The notes under the pieces: model-generated
Told to the model about the DNA's origin: nothing
Seen by the model: the letters and a program-made list of their open reading frames with translations, nothing else
The model's database searches: none
Shown: positions 19,751 through 29,430 of the stretch, piece by piece
Numbering within the stretch: the first letter of the stretch is position 1
How the letters are laid out: the number at the start of each line of letters is the position of its first letter
Translations under genes and position numbers: made by a program
DNA from: Acinetobacter sp. ANC 4173
Lineage (GTDB): Bacteria; Pseudomonadota; Gammaproteobacteria; Pseudomonadales; Moraxellaceae
DNA length: 64,000 nucleotides
Direction of reading: 5' to 3'
Assembly (NCBI RefSeq): GCF_004331255.1
Contig: NZ_SJOF01000006.1
Coordinates: forward strand, 158,114 to 222,113

Positions 19751-20716
19751 TCACCCTTTTAACTCAGCCGATACAATACCAAAGCCCGCAATCCACTCGC
19801 TGATGTCTTCATAACAATGCGTCGTCATCTCGTATTCACCGAGTTCATGTAAGGCAGCAAATGCCGCCATCCAAGAACGGACTTCCTGACCACCACGTCC
19901 ACCATCACGGCGAATGTCTGCTTCAGTCATCGCTTCAATTGTGGCGAAGTCTGCTTTGGCAAATGTTTCAAGCAATGCACGATCCCATTCTGGATTGAGC
20001 GGCACGGCAACAGATTGATCCCCCGCAGCCAGTTTTTGCCCAACCGCAATAATTTTGGCTTGACGATTATTCCGCGACTCTACGGATGGGTTACGTCCAC
20101 AAATCAAAAACTCTTCCACTTCTGGCGGTACAGCGCCCATTTGTGGGGTCGGAGGATCATGCGAAAGCCCGCCTGTTCCTAAAATTAGGACTCGTTCATT
20201 TTCAAGATTTAAGGACTGAATAAACTGTCCGACGGCACGTCCTAAAGCAATGGTTCGCTTGGTGGTGGGCATTGGTGCCGCTGCACCATTAATAAAAATA
20301 GGAATGGTGGGATAACGATCTAGCTGACCATCACACAGGAAATGTAGTGGTTGCGTCACGCCATGGTCAGCTTGCATTCGGTAGGAATAGACAACATCGA
20401 CCCCTTCATCAAGTACACGACGCACCAAAGCAATCGCAGTGTCTTCAGGGACATTAATTTTGTCGTTGTCTTTACCATAGTCCCAATCGCCTGCCGCAGT
20501 TGCACGAATACCCACACAGAAACTTGGCATCAAATCATAGAAAAAACCATTAAAATGGTCTGGACCAAAGGTAATAATGAGGGTTGGGTCATACGCTTTG
20601 ACTTCTGCCGAAAGTTGGGCAAAAGTCTCACGGACAATCTGTTCTTTACGCTGTTCTTGCGGTGAAGCAAATTCCATTAAGGGACTGTGCGATGCACAAA
20701 TGAGTTTAACGGCCAT
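19751..20716 (-). CDS. mhpB: 2,3-dihydroxyphenylpropionate 1,2-dioxygenase
   Basis: A 321-residue class III extradiol ring-cleavage dioxygenase. It opens 2,3-dihydroxyphenylpropionate (or dihydroxycinnamate) next to the hydroxyls. His residues that hold the iron lie in CASHSPLMEF and FGPDHFNGFF; ADHGVTQPLHFL and LGTGGLSHDPP are other conserved blocks. A good GGAG precedes ATG 20716. Between hcaB and this gene lies a 406-base hairpin repeat, so mhpB-hcaD may have their own promoter. Confidence 0.94.
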   Translation of the reverse strand: MAVKLICASHSPLMEFASPQEQRKEQIVRETFAQLSAEVKAYDPTLIITFGPDHFNGFFYDLMPSFCVGIRATAAGDWDYGKDNDKINVPEDTAIALVRRVLDEGVDVVYSYRMQADHGVTQPLHFLCDGQLDRYPTIPIFINGAAAPMPTTKRTIALGRAVGQFIQSLNLENERVLILGTGGLSHDPPTPQMGAVPPEVEEFLICGRNPSVESRNNRQAKIIAVGQKLAAGDQSVAVPLNPEWDRALLETFAKADFATIEAMTEADIRRDGGRGGQEVRSWMAAFAALHELGEYEMTTHCYEDISEWIAGFGIVSAELKG

Positions 20717-21122
20717 GTGTGACTCCAAAATAGAAACCGTCGCTTAATGACTGTGTTTCCTTAATATATGCAAAGATTTCAATATAAAGACTGGGTCAAA
20801 ATTAAGCGTTGAAATGATGAAGCGGAGTCTTTCCAATAAAGCATAAACTTTCGGACTAACCTTCGGTTCGACCTACTTTTCGTTTGGGAAAAGTAGGCAA
20901 AACTATTGTCATTCGCAAAACTCGGCAACAACCATCACGACATTGACAGGTCGCAGAAACATTTCGTTTTAGCTTTAGTCCTGCCTCAAACAATTGCGAA
21001 TGACTTTTCCGCGTACCCAAGATTTTTGAAATACTCATCAAACCTAATTGAGTTTAGATTCGAGATTTCTTTACGTTTCAAAGCGCTGAAGACCCGAAAT
21101 GATGAGTAGTTCAGTGAATCCA
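20717..21122. repeat. Hairpin-rich intergenic repeat (copy A)
   Basis: A 406-base gap inside the hca operon. It contains CCTACTTTT/AAAAGTAGG (20872-20880, 20889-20897) and GTCATTCGCAA/TTGCGAATGAC (20908-20918, 20994-21004) as perfect inverted repeats. The stretch 20852-21020 is similar to the reverse complement of about 35050-35230, and its right part resembles 32760-32782. No coding sequence seen. Looks like a dispersed noncoding element. Confidence 0.7.
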
Positions 21123-21938
21123 TCACTCATCAAAGAACCCTGCACGAGGTTGGCGTAAACCACGGATGCCTAAACCACATTCAGCATTGATCAAAACACC
21201 CGTCAGTGGACGGTTGTTCTGACGCGATGCCAATAGAACGTATGAACCTGTCATCTCTTCAGGTTCAGGCAAGAAATTCAGTGGCATACCACGAGCAATC
21301 TTTTCAGGGTCACGTGCATCGAGTAGCCCCAAATTTTCTTGACCTAAAGATGCCGCCCCTTTGATATTGACATTCATACCTGACGGCGCCACTGCATTCA
21401 CTCGTACTTTAGGCGCAAGTTCATAGGCCAATTCTTTCATCACCCCCACACCTGCATGCTTAGAGGCTGTATATACGGGGCCTCCGCCTGCCGAGTACAA
21501 GGCTGAATTAGACAAAGTAAATATGATAGACCCTTCAGAAGCTATCAATGCATCCAGTGCAGCTTTTGCACCCAAGATGAGGGACTTGGTGTTAATGCCC
21601 ATAATTTCATCAAAGGCTTTGTCTAACTGCTCACCCGAAGTATTGACGATATCGGCATAATGATCCCAAATCCCAGCATTACCGACAAAACAGTCCAGTT
21701 TGCCAAAACGCTCAAGCGTGGCATTCACGGCACGGACATTGTCTTCATAGCAAGCCACATCACCCGCAATGGCGAGGATGCGATCACCGAAATGTGCCCG
21801 TAATGCCTCAACTTTGGCTTGTGAACGCTGTAGCACAGCCACTTGTGCACCTTCTGCTAAAAAGCGCTCAACCAAAGCCCAACCCAGACCAGAACCACCT
21901 CCCGTAATCAGGGCAACTTCACCTTGTAGCCAGCCCAT
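21123..21938 (-). CDS. hcaB: cis-dihydrodiol dehydrogenase (short-chain dehydrogenase)
   Basis: A 271-residue SDR enzyme that oxidises the cis-dihydrodiol made by the dioxygenase to the 2,3-dihydroxy compound using NAD+. The cofactor loop is ITGGGSGLGWALVERF (residues 11 onward), the catalytic pair is in VYTASKHAG, and GNAGIWDHY is a further family hallmark. It follows hcaC with two bases between. Assigned to the phenylpropionate branch by context; biphenyl/benzene dihydrodiol dehydrogenases are close relatives. Confidence 0.93.
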   Translation of the reverse strand: MGWLQGEVALITGGGSGLGWALVERFLAEGAQVAVLQRSQAKVEALRAHFGDRILAIAGDVACYEDNVRAVNATLERFGKLDCFVGNAGIWDHYADIVNTSGEQLDKAFDEIMGINTKSLILGAKAALDALIASEGSIIFTLSNSALYSAGGGPVYTASKHAGVGVMKELAYELAPKVRVNAVAPSGMNVNIKGAASLGQENLGLLDARDPEKIARGMPLNFLPEPEEMTGSYVLLASRQNNRPLTGVLINAECGLGIRGLRQPRAGFFDE

Positions 21939-21940
21939 GC

Positions 21941-22267
21941 TTATACCCCTGTCATTTCAACGAACAATTGCCCACCTTCCACAATCACAGGAAAGGTCTG
22001 AATAGGATCGGTCGCAGGTAGGCATAAAGCCTGACCTGTTTTTAGACAGAAACGAGCAGAATGTAATGGGCATTCCACCGTACCGTCCTCTTCCAGATAA
22101 CCTTCTGACATGGAGGCATTGCCATGTGAACAACGGTCATTCATGGCAAAGAACTCACCACCATTGTTGAATACAGCCAGTGCTTCGATACCGTTCACAC
22201 CGCAGTCCACTTTCAATACTTCGCCTTCATCTAATTCATCGATTTGGCAAACAAAAATCTTATTCAT
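21941..22267 (-). CDS. hcaC: Rieske ferredoxin of the ring-hydroxylating dioxygenase
   Basis: A 108-residue Rieske protein that carries electrons from HcaD to HcaEF. The 2Fe-2S ligands are Cys46 and His48 (RCSHGN) and Cys66 and His69 (ECPLHSARF). Length and motif spacing are those of bphA3/hcaC. Its start ATG overlaps the last base of the hcaF stop, showing tight coupling. Confidence 0.94.
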   Translation of the reverse strand: MNKIFVCQIDELDEGEVLKVDCGVNGIEALAVFNNGGEFFAMNDRCSHGNASMSEGYLEEDGTVECPLHSARFCLKTGQALCLPATDPIQTFPVIVEGGQLFVEMTGV

Positions 22268-22785
22268 TAGAAGAACACACTCAAGTTATGGGAGTTGTAA
22301 GTCACTTGGTCTAAAGTGATTTTACGGTTAAAAATCTGGAAACCCTGCTCGGTATCCACTTTGCGAATCTTGTCATGACGCTTACCGCAGTAGATCGTGA
22401 CATCTTTTTCTTTCTGGGTACGGTAGAGTAAATACGTCACGTAAACGTCATACTCACCTTCGACTTCAGTCGCTTCAACCATGATGTTAGACACCATATG
22501 CGTGGTGCGTGATGGAGGTTCTTCCGCCCATGCCATCCCTGTTTCCAAACGCGCGACACGACGTTCTAACAAGTCTTTAGTATCGTTAAATACCCACGTC
22601 GTTGGTGGTTCAACCGAACGACGACGGTCACGAGTTTGCGCATTCGGTGTGGTGCGTAGGGTATAGGCAATATCATCTGCCAAGACATCCAACCACTCAC
22701 GGAATTTCCAGTCGTCGAGCAATTTTGCTTCACGGTAAAGGAACTGACTGATCTGATGTTGAAGTTCTAAGCTGATCTGACTCAT
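22267..22785 (-). CDS. hcaF: Dioxygenase small (beta) subunit
   Basis: A 172-residue beta subunit of an aromatic ring-hydroxylating dioxygenase (NTF2-like fold). [18 protein letters not shown] near the N-terminus, then [15 protein letters not shown] and the C-terminal [13 protein letters not shown], fit the family. It overlaps hcaE by four bases, which assures equal production of the two subunits. Confidence 0.94.
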   Translation of the reverse strand: MSQISLELQHQISQFLYREAKLLDDWKFREWLDVLADDIAYTLRTTPNAQTRDRRRSVEPPTTWVFNDTKDLLERRVARLETGMAWAEEPPSRTTHMVSNIMVEATEVEGEYDVYVTYLLYRTQKEKDVTIYCGKRHDKIRKVDTEQGFQIFNRKITLDQVTYNSHNLSVFF

Positions 22786-24149
22786 TTCATCAACTCCTTT
22801 TCATAGTCTTCCGCGGCTTTTTCGACTTCTTCCCATGTTTCATGAATCAACAAATCTGCCCAACGACGGTACATTCCACGTGCTGCTGTTTCAGAGAAAA
22901 TGTAGTTGGTGATGCCTGGAATGCCATCTTCACGGACTTTTTCATTACCCAAGCCCATTTCCATGATCAACGGATTGTTTCGCGCTTTATAGCCACGAAG
23001 TACTTTTTGGATTTCAATCCAGTTTTCAGAGTCATCTTGCTCAAGGAAACCCGCAGGTCCAAAAGCACGCGTTGCAGAACGCTCAAAGGCTTCTTTAACT
23101 TCTTGAGAAGCTTCTGCGTCAGTGATACAGAATGCCCAGACTTCAGTTTTGTTTGGACCACGCGGATGCCATACTCGAAGCGTTGCTGTCCCATTTAACC
23201 ATGACATGGTCGGGAACATGGTGTTATGCCCCGCAAGACGTAGTGCACGTACTTCACCCAAACGCTCTTTAACTTCCTCAAAGGTTTCACGGAAGTAGTT
23301 CGCTACTTCACCATCCACCCAGACGTTTGCATCGGGCTTTTCTGTAAAGAAGAAGCCTGAACCATGACCACGTGAACCGTACTGAATGGCATCTTTAGCA
23401 GTTTCCCAAACTGGACGTGCAGTTTGTGCAGCACCGAGTTTTTTAGATGAGTCATCGTCGGGTTTTGCACCCAAAACTTGAATGGCTGAAGCATGTGAAA
23501 ACAATGCATGATACTGGTCCGATGCAAACTGTTCCGCAGCGAATTTCCAGTTACACTCGATTTCCCATTTGTGTACCCCACCAATAATTTCCGTTCCACC
23601 AGGACGACGGTCAAGCACACCATCTAGATACCAAGCAATGTCACCCATGTATTCAACGAGGTCAGGTGTAGATTCATCCCAACAACCGAAAATTAAACCT
23701 TTGTAGCTTTCGACACGATTAACTTCAATCAAGCCCCATTTTTCTTTACATGCTCCCTGTGGAAAAGCACGATCTTCTAAAGGAATATCCTTGAGTGAAC
23801 CATCAACCCCATAAGACCAACCATGATATGGGCAGGTAAAGGCACGGGTGTTGCCACAATCGGCAAAGCTGACACGCATAGAACGGTGACGGCACTGGTT
23901 TAAAAGTGCTTTGATTGAGCCATCTTTTTGACGTACGACAATAATCGGGTCTTCACCCATGTAGGTATTAAAAAAATCACCTGCCTTTGGAATTTGGCTT
24001 TCATGACATAGGAATAACCATGTACGCCCAAACACACGTTCCAGTTCTAATTCGTATAAATCTGGATCGGTATAGATAGATGGCGAGATACGTCCATTTT
24101 GTGCATCGACCAAAGCGTCGATTTCACGCACATCAATTTTTCCACTCAT
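22782..24149 (-). CDS. hcaE: Dioxygenase large (alpha) subunit
   Basis: A 455-residue Rieske oxygenase alpha subunit that adds O2 to the ring of phenylpropionate or cinnamate. Rieske ligands are Cys86/His88 (NQCRHRSM) and Cys106/His109 ([11 protein letters not shown]). The mononuclear iron site is in [19 protein letters not shown] precedes ATG 24149; an open frame runs 60 bases further upstream but has no such signal. First gene of the operon, divergent from hcaR. The exact substrate (phenylpropionate versus biphenyl-like) is inferred from the mhp genes around it. Confidence 0.94.
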   Translation of the reverse strand: MSGKIDVREIDALVDAQNGRISPSIYTDPDLYELELERVFGRTWLFLCHESQIPKAGDFFNTYMGEDPIIVVRQKDGSIKALLNQCRHRSMRVSFADCGNTRAFTCPYHGWSYGVDGSLKDIPLEDRAFPQGACKEKWGLIEVNRVESYKGLIFGCWDESTPDLVEYMGDIAWYLDGVLDRRPGGTEIIGGVHKWEIECNWKFAAEQFASDQYHALFSHASAIQVLGAKPDDDSSKKLGAAQTARPVWETAKDAIQYGSRGHGSGFFFTEKPDANVWVDGEVANYFRETFEEVKERLGEVRALRLAGHNTMFPTMSWLNGTATLRVWHPRGPNKTEVWAFCITDAEASQEVKEAFERSATRAFGPAGFLEQDDSENWIEIQKVLRGYKARNNPLIMEMGLGNEKVREDGIPGITNYIFSETAARGMYRRWADLLIHETWEEVEKAAEDYEKELMK

Positions 24150-24428
24150 GAAAAGCTCTCCTGCAACCAATCGGCACAACGTAAATAGACTCAACTTTTG
24201 AGGCATCATGATTTTTTAGATGCTTTTAGGGAAATATTTTTTTTGTTTCAATTAATACGTTTTAGCAATTATTAGAAAAGTTATTTCTTATATTAAAATC
24301 TCCGCACTAGACTCAAGACCATTTATTTTCTAAATACTTGAATCATCTTCACGGCATAGTTGTTTATAGATTATACTTTGCCGTAGTCGTGGTAAGACAT
24401 TTTTTGGATTACTCAGTGGGTTATTGAT
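24150..24428. promoter_or_regulatory. hcaE-hcaR divergent promoter region
   Basis: A 279-base divergent spacer. It contains an inverted repeat ACGGCATAG-N16-CTTTGCCGT (24351-24359 and 24376-24384), one mismatch, 45-78 bases upstream of the regulator start. This is the size and shape expected for a LysR-type operator, so it is a candidate HcaR site for both genes. Confidence 0.5.
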
Positions 24429-25328
24429 ATGGAACTTAGACACCTTCGCTATTTCATTACTGTTGCTGAAGAACTGAACTTCAGTAAGGCTGCACTGAAA
24501 CTTTATACTGCTCAACCTTCACTCAGTCAGCAAATCAAAGACCTTGAAGAAGATGTCGGTGTGCAGTTGCTATATCGAACCAAGCGAAAAGTGGAGCTCA
24601 CTGAAGAAGGTGCTGTTTTTCTGGAACAGGCACGCCTGACACTGGCGCAAGCAGATAAAGCGATCGCTATGGCACGTCAAGTCGCACAAGCCAAACAGCA
24701 GATGCTACGCATTGGTTTTGTCCCGGTTGCGGAAATGAAAATCTTTCCTTATGTGCTGCCCAATTTACGGGTACAAAACCCAGACTTAAAAATTGAATTG
24801 CTCAGTATGAACAATACTGAACAAATGCGCTTACTGAAAAAAGGCGAATTGGACATTACCTTTACTCGGCATAATTTTCATAGTGATGAAATTGAAAGTC
24901 AGTTTGTACTCCGTGAACCACTGATTTTCCTGCTACCGAAAGACCATCCTTTGGCCAAATACGAGCGAATTCCGATTAAAGCTTTAAATGGTATTGATTT
25001 TATTATTCCCGCAGTCGAACAGTCGCAGACCTTGCACCAGACCATTTTGGAGTTTGCCAAAGCCAACAGCATTGAATTCAATATAGTGCAAAAAGCCGAC
25101 AATATTCTGTTCAATATCAACTCGATTGGGATGGGTCTCGGTTGCACCATTTTACCCGGTTACGTTGCGCCTTTGACCATGAACAACACGGTGATTCGTC
25201 CACTGGAAGTCGAACTCCCCTATTTGGACTTATATGTGAGCTATCGTAAAAACAACACCTCACTGGCCGTGAATAAATTTCTAGAATTGCTAACTCGGGT
25301 GTTTTATTTGGATATTAATCGCGAATAA
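24429..25328 (+). CDS. hcaR: LysR family regulator of the hca operon
   Basis: A 299-residue LysR regulator. The helix-turn-helix reads MELRHLRYFITVAEELNFSK and AQPSLSQQIKDLE; the effector domain contains LRIGFVPVAEMKIFP and GMGLGCTILPGYV. It is divergent from hcaE, the arrangement of E. coli HcaR, and probably activates hcaE with phenylpropionate or cinnamate as inducer. Assignment is by position and family, not by specific residues. Confidence 0.8.
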   Translation: MELRHLRYFITVAEELNFSKAALKLYTAQPSLSQQIKDLEEDVGVQLLYRTKRKVELTEEGAVFLEQARLTLAQADKAIAMARQVAQAKQQMLRIGFVPVAEMKIFPYVLPNLRVQNPDLKIELLSMNNTEQMRLLKKGELDITFTRHNFHSDEIESQFVLREPLIFLLPKDHPLAKYERIPIKALNGIDFIIPAVEQSQTLHQTILEFAKANSIEFNIVQKADNILFNINSIGMGLGCTILPGYVAPLTMNNTVIRPLEVELPYLDLYVSYRKNNTSLAVNKFLELLTRVFYLDINRE

Positions 25329-25633
25329 ACCCACATCTGCTCCACATCAATCATCCAATTCGGCACACCACTATTTTCTGAATAAATAGCGATGTGCTTT
25401 TTTCATGGAGAAATGCGCTGCAGCGTACGCCTATTTGCAGCATTTCTCATTGACCCACCGTTTATCCGCTGGCACTTTTCATTTTGTATTCTTTTTTACC
25501 CTAGGGTATGGTGATCAAAAGCTGTTTTTTGTCAGGTTTCACCTACAACTTAAGTCTAAACTTAGGCTTATATTGCAACAGATCTTGGTACTTTTTAGCC
25601 ACACGAAAAAATATAACAGAGCAGGAGAAGATT
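25329..25633. other. Spacer between hcaR and the DUF1345 gene
   Basis: Contains an imperfect hairpin of GAGAAAT-GC (25408-25416) with GCAGC-ATTTCTC (25437-25448), probably the end of hcaR. The open frame from 25508 to 25633 has no signals and is treated as non-coding leader. GGAG lies directly before the DUF1345 start. Confidence 0.45.
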
Positions 25634-26311
25634 ATGCAGATGCCCACTTCACAGCGTTTAAAAACGGCCATGCAATTTCGTCCCTTCTTTTTTATTAGTT
25701 TTTTAATGACGGCGGTTTTTTATACTCTACTGAATACGTTTAATGATTGGTCTTGGTCGACCAATCTATTGATCAGTTGGAATATTGCTGTATCGAGTTA
25801 TTTACTTAAAACCATGACCACCCTGTGGCCTGTTGACCATCGACACATTCTGCAACATGCGCAGCAACAAGATGCAAGTAAATGGATCATTCTATTGTTA
25901 GTGATCATGACATTGATGATGTGTTTGATTGCGATAGTGTTGGAACTGACCCATCTCCCCAACGATCCCATCATTAAATATGGGCACTTGGCTCTGTCTT
26001 TACTGACCATTATTAGTGCATGGTTTTTTATGCATACCGTGTTTGCTATTCATTATGCGCATGACTATTATCTTGCCCTCGCAGACCAAAAAGATGCGGG
26101 TCTAGACTTTCCGAAAACTGCACAGCCCACTTATCCTGACTTTTTATACTTTAGTTATGTGATTGGCACCTCGGCACAAACGGCAGATGTTTCGATTACT
26201 TCCCGCTCCATGCGGATTTTAAATATTGTGCATATTATTCTGGCTTATGGTTTTAACACCTCGATTTTAGCCATCAGCATTAATGTTGCCGCAGGCTTTA
26301 TCACCCTGTAA
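25634..26311 (+). CDS. DUF1345 family membrane protein
   Basis: A 225-residue membrane protein with about five hydrophobic helices. ISAWFFMHTVFAIHYAHDYY and DFLYFSYVIGTSAQTADV are the diagnostic DUF1345 blocks. The ATG at 25634 has GGAG about nine bases upstream and is preferred over the 5' extension of the same frame. Function unknown; its place inside a catabolic cluster does not prove a transport role. Confidence 0.85.
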   Translation: MQMPTSQRLKTAMQFRPFFFISFLMTAVFYTLLNTFNDWSWSTNLLISWNIAVSSYLLKTMTTLWPVDHRHILQHAQQQDASKWIILLLVIMTLMMCLIAIVLELTHLPNDPIIKYGHLALSLLTIISAWFFMHTVFAIHYAHDYYLALADQKDAGLDFPKTAQPTYPDFLYFSYVIGTSAQTADVSITSRSMRILNIVHIILAYGFNTSILAISINVAAGFITL

Positions 26312-26347
26312 ATTTGCTTTACTAGCATGAAATTTCGGGCATAAAAA

Positions 26348-26368
26348 AGGGATGGCTTAACCATCCCT
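26348..26368 (-). terminator. Intrinsic terminator after mhpC
   Basis: AGGGATGG (26348-26355) and CCATCCCT (26361-26368); on the minus strand followed by TTTTTTAT. It lies between the convergent DUF1345 and mhpC genes. Confidence 0.85.
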
Positions 26369-26384
26369 AATCTTGCTCACTAGA

Positions 26385-27245
26385 TTATTTAACACCACGT
26401 GCAGTCAAATAGTCTTTAATCACCGTATTAAACTCTTCGGCTTTTTCCACTTGTGACCAATGTCCACACTGACTAAAGATATGTGCATCGGCAAATGGGA
26501 CGGTATTTAAAATATCCCATGAACGCGACACTGGAATGACGATATCTTGTACCCCATGAATCAACAATACAGGCACTTGAATGTCTTTCATCTTGTCGAA
26601 ATCGAGCGGGAATTCGAAGCGATCACGATCACGCGCACCGACCACATCCATTAAACGGTCTGAAGCATAATCATTTTTTGCCGCTTCAAAACGCACTTTC
26701 ACCAATTCATCGGTAATTAAGCTCTTATCCACCACAAACATCGACAAGGTGTTTTTAATGCCTTCTTCGGTCAACACTGGGTTAGCATGGGCTTTCAGTG
26801 CCGCAGTTTGTTTCGCGCCACCTGTCCCCATCGACACGATGCCCAACACACGTTCAGGGTAATCCAGCACCATTTGGAAGGCTAACCAGCCACCCAAGGA
26901 GTTACCCACCAACCAAGTTTTTTCAATGCCTAAAGCATCCAGTGTACGCACCGCATGATCGACCCATGCACGAATACCATAAGCCGTACCATCTGCCACA
27001 ACGGTCTGGCCATAGCCAATCGAGTCAATCGCGATACAACGGGCTTGTTCAGCAATTTGCGGTAAGTTCAACCACCAGTTTGCCGCTGCCGATACACCTG
27101 TACCTGAACCGTGTAAAAATAAAATGGGGGTGCCTTCACCCAATTCATGGTAATGGGTTAACTCACCTTCCGCTGTTTCAATCCATTTATCTTCCAAGCC
27201 AAAGAATGGGTCGGTGGTGTAATTGGGGATTTGGACCGTGCTCAT
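26385..27245 (-). CDS. mhpC: 2-hydroxy-6-oxonona-2,4-dienedioate hydrolase
   Basis: A 286-residue alpha/beta-hydrolase that cuts the ring-fission product of MhpB into 2-hydroxypenta-2,4-dienoate and succinate (or fumarate). Nucleophile Ser116 is in WLVGNSLGGWLA, the acid is in IHGVQDIVIP, and the His is in FSQCGHWSQVEKAEEF. The oxyanion region is LFLHGSGTG. GAGGAG precedes the ATG. It stands apart from the two other units, with its own promoter region and terminator. Confidence 0.93.
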   Translation of the reverse strand: MSTVQIPNYTTDPFFGLEDKWIETAEGELTHYHELGEGTPILFLHGSGTGVSAAANWWLNLPQIAEQARCIAIDSIGYGQTVVADGTAYGIRAWVDHAVRTLDALGIEKTWLVGNSLGGWLAFQMVLDYPERVLGIVSMGTGGAKQTAALKAHANPVLTEEGIKNTLSMFVVDKSLITDELVKVRFEAAKNDYASDRLMDVVGARDRDRFEFPLDFDKMKDIQVPVLLIHGVQDIVIPVSRSWDILNTVPFADAHIFSQCGHWSQVEKAEEFNTVIKDYLTARGVK

Positions 27246-27525
27246 ACTTACTCCTCGTACAGCCTTAAATCTGTCTGGTGTGATACTTCCAAAGACAGAT
27301 GAATTCGTTCATTTCGACAGTTTTACTGCTCCATCTTACCTGTTCAAAGCGACTCAACTGATACTTGTTTTCGATCACATACTACAAAAAAACGATTATT
27401 TAAGTTCATGTTTATAAACAACATTTCACTTAAAAATGAATCATCAGCTCACAATAAACAGTTTACTCTTCACTGAAATAATAAAGAGCGATGTGTGACC
27501 AAATCGCTCGATTGCAGTTTTAAAC
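27246..27525. promoter_or_regulatory. mhpC upstream region with an inverted repeat
   Basis: ATCTGTCT (27269-27276) and AGACAGAT (27293-27300) form a perfect inverted repeat with a 16-base spacer, 24-55 bases upstream of mhpC. It is a candidate operator. Further out, GAGCGAT/ATCGCTC (27486-27492, 27503-27509) is a likely terminator of the porin gene. Confidence 0.45.
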
Positions 27526-28764
27526 TTAAAATTTATAACTATAGGTGGTCGCGACACGGTACTCTTTCAGGTCGCTTTTCCAGTCGTAATCGGTATCGAT
27601 ATACATCGCCTGAACGCCCAAACCTTTGAATTTGCCTTCAGGTACGGTGTAATTCACAATCAAGTTCAACTCTTGTTCGTCCTGATTAGTTTTACCACCC
27701 GCTTTGGCATCAAAACCTGCAAAATAAATGGCATTGGCATTCAAACCTTTTAGCCCCAATTCGGCAAAGTCATACCCATAGGAGACATTCCAAGATTTTT
27801 CTTTGGCATTGGTAAACGTTGCAACAGACCAATTGACCAAATAAGGCTGTGGCACCCAACCTGCCAATGTTGGAAAATTATTTTCCCCAAACATTTGTTG
27901 ATAACCCAGACCGACACTGTGTGCCCCATGACTGAACTTGGCTCCCATCGACAAGGCTTGGTTGTCAATTTCACCATACAACTTATCGCCTGACTCAGAA
28001 TTATCAAAATAACGCACATGGCTGGTCAGCTTAGTCTTCGTACCCAGCGTGGTGTTGTAATTAAGACCTGCATAATGCTGTTGATAAATGTCTTTAACAT
28101 CGGCATACCAATAGCTGGCTCCAATCGCAGGATTAAACTGATGATCAATCCCTGCGATATACATGCCGTCCGCGGCTTTGGCCGTATTCGGATTATTGTT
28201 CGGGAATAAACTTAAATCCTGAAATTGATTGTCATACCGTGCATTAATGCCATCAATATAGGCCAAGCTCAATTTGGTATCTTTCAGCTCTTTCGATTCT
28301 AACCATGCGCCACGATAAGTAGTCAGTAACTGACGCGATGGATCAAATACTAAAACTGGAGAAACAGGCAGTAACTCCCCCACTTTCAATTCCGTTTGTG
28401 ACACTTTGGCTTTTAAGGTTGCACCGACTTTGCCGAAATTGCTGGCTTGTTCTTGACCATTATGTGGCAAGACCCAATCGGCATTTTTATCACGCCCATT
28501 TAAACGAAAAGCATGTTGCACCAACACATCCGCACCGACCTGCAATGCGCCAATTTGGGCATAACCCGATTTGGCATCTAAGGTGATGGCCTGCGACCAA
28601 CTGCCCCAATTATTTTGCGGTACAGTTTCATACTGACGGTCTAAATAGAAATTTCTGAATTTTAACTGGACTTGGCTATCGTCGATAAAGTCTGCATTCG
28701 TTGCAGTTGTACCTAATGCCGCAGTTGCGACACAGATGGCTGTCCATAAAGTTTGACGACGCAT
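27526..28764 (-). CDS. OprD family outer-membrane porin
   Basis: A 412-residue beta-barrel porin. It starts MRRQTLWTAICVATAALGTT, a signal peptide ending near ATNA, and shows the alternating Tyr/Trp strands of OprD porins, with the family motif FIDDSQVQLKFRNFYLDR at the mature N-terminus and a terminal aromatic (ATTYSYKF). Such porins carry aromatic acids or basic solutes across the outer membrane, and its place between mhpC and mhpE suggests phenylpropanoid uptake. The upstream open frame to 28863 lacks a signal; 28764 has GGAA about ten bases before it. Confidence 0.88.
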   Translation of the reverse strand: MRRQTLWTAICVATAALGTTATNADFIDDSQVQLKFRNFYLDRQYETVPQNNWGSWSQAITLDAKSGYAQIGALQVGADVLVQHAFRLNGRDKNADWVLPHNGQEQASNFGKVGATLKAKVSQTELKVGELLPVSPVLVFDPSRQLLTTYRGAWLESKELKDTKLSLAYIDGINARYDNQFQDLSLFPNNNPNTAKAADGMYIAGIDHQFNPAIGASYWYADVKDIYQQHYAGLNYNTTLGTKTKLTSHVRYFDNSESGDKLYGEIDNQALSMGAKFSHGAHSVGLGYQQMFGENNFPTLAGWVPQPYLVNWSVATFTNAKEKSWNVSYGYDFAELGLKGLNANAIYFAGFDAKAGGKTNQDEQELNLIVNYTVPEGKFKGLGVQAMYIDTDYDWKSDLKEYRVATTYSYKF

Positions 28765-29317
28765 AAGATATATTCCAATGATCATGTAAAGCGACAACGC
28801 CATCATGCGGAACTCGTCGAGCAGAAAAAATCCGACCACAGTCTTAAGAAAATGGGACTTCACCCACTATAAATGCAAAGGTAAGCACCACTTTTTTTTC
28901 ATTTAGATAAAATTACAATAACTCACCTTAAACACCATTTTGCAGATCGTGCTGAAAGATTGAGTTTCTCTAGCCTTACTCATTTGCAACCGCTTTCTTT
29001 TTTGAATGGTTTTGATCATTAAGCGTTTTTTTGTTTAAGTATTCCGATTCCACTTTTTCATAGTGGCGTAGATTTATAAGAAAAAGCGCTCATATCACAG
29101 AAATTTTCTATATGTGCATAATGAGGTTAAATCGCTTTAAAACTAGAAGAATGCGTAATCAAAAACAAGAAAAGTCTAATTTATTAAATGCGATATAAAA
29201 TAGAAGAACTTTATAATTCAATTGCAGTATTTTAAGCAAATAGCCCTACGTTTAGAACTACTTGCCATGCAATCTTTCAATGGCTAAAGCTACTGTTGTT
29301 TCATAGCTGGGCAAAAT

Positions 29318-29430
29318 CAGCTTTGGATACGCGAAGTGCGGCAGGGATGCCGCACGTTGCCCATCACGGCACGGATGCTGTGTATGGGCAACAAAAGACT
29401 TTTGCCAACTTTGGGTCTTTCCAAAGTCGG
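29318..29430. repeat. Array of perfect hairpins (intergenic repeat)
   Basis: Perfect arms in sequence: GTGCGGCA/TGCCGCAC (29336-29343, 29348-29355), GTTGCCCAT/ATGGGCAAC (29356-29364, 29384-29392), CAAAAG/CTTTTG (29392-29397, 29399-29404), ACTTTGG/CCAAAGT (29408-29414, 29421-29427). Directly adjacent, with almost no free bases. It shares GATACGCGAA with copy B near 35050. It resembles a REP/BIME-like element rather than a gene. Confidence 0.7.

Noticed and set aside
20906..21109. Short open frames on both strands in the hcaB-mhpB gap
   Set aside because: They overlap the inverted-repeat element also found near 35050, and neither has a start signal.
25508..25633. 42-codon upstream extension of the DUF1345 frame
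   Set aside because: The family starts at 25634 with a clear GGAG; the extension has no signal.
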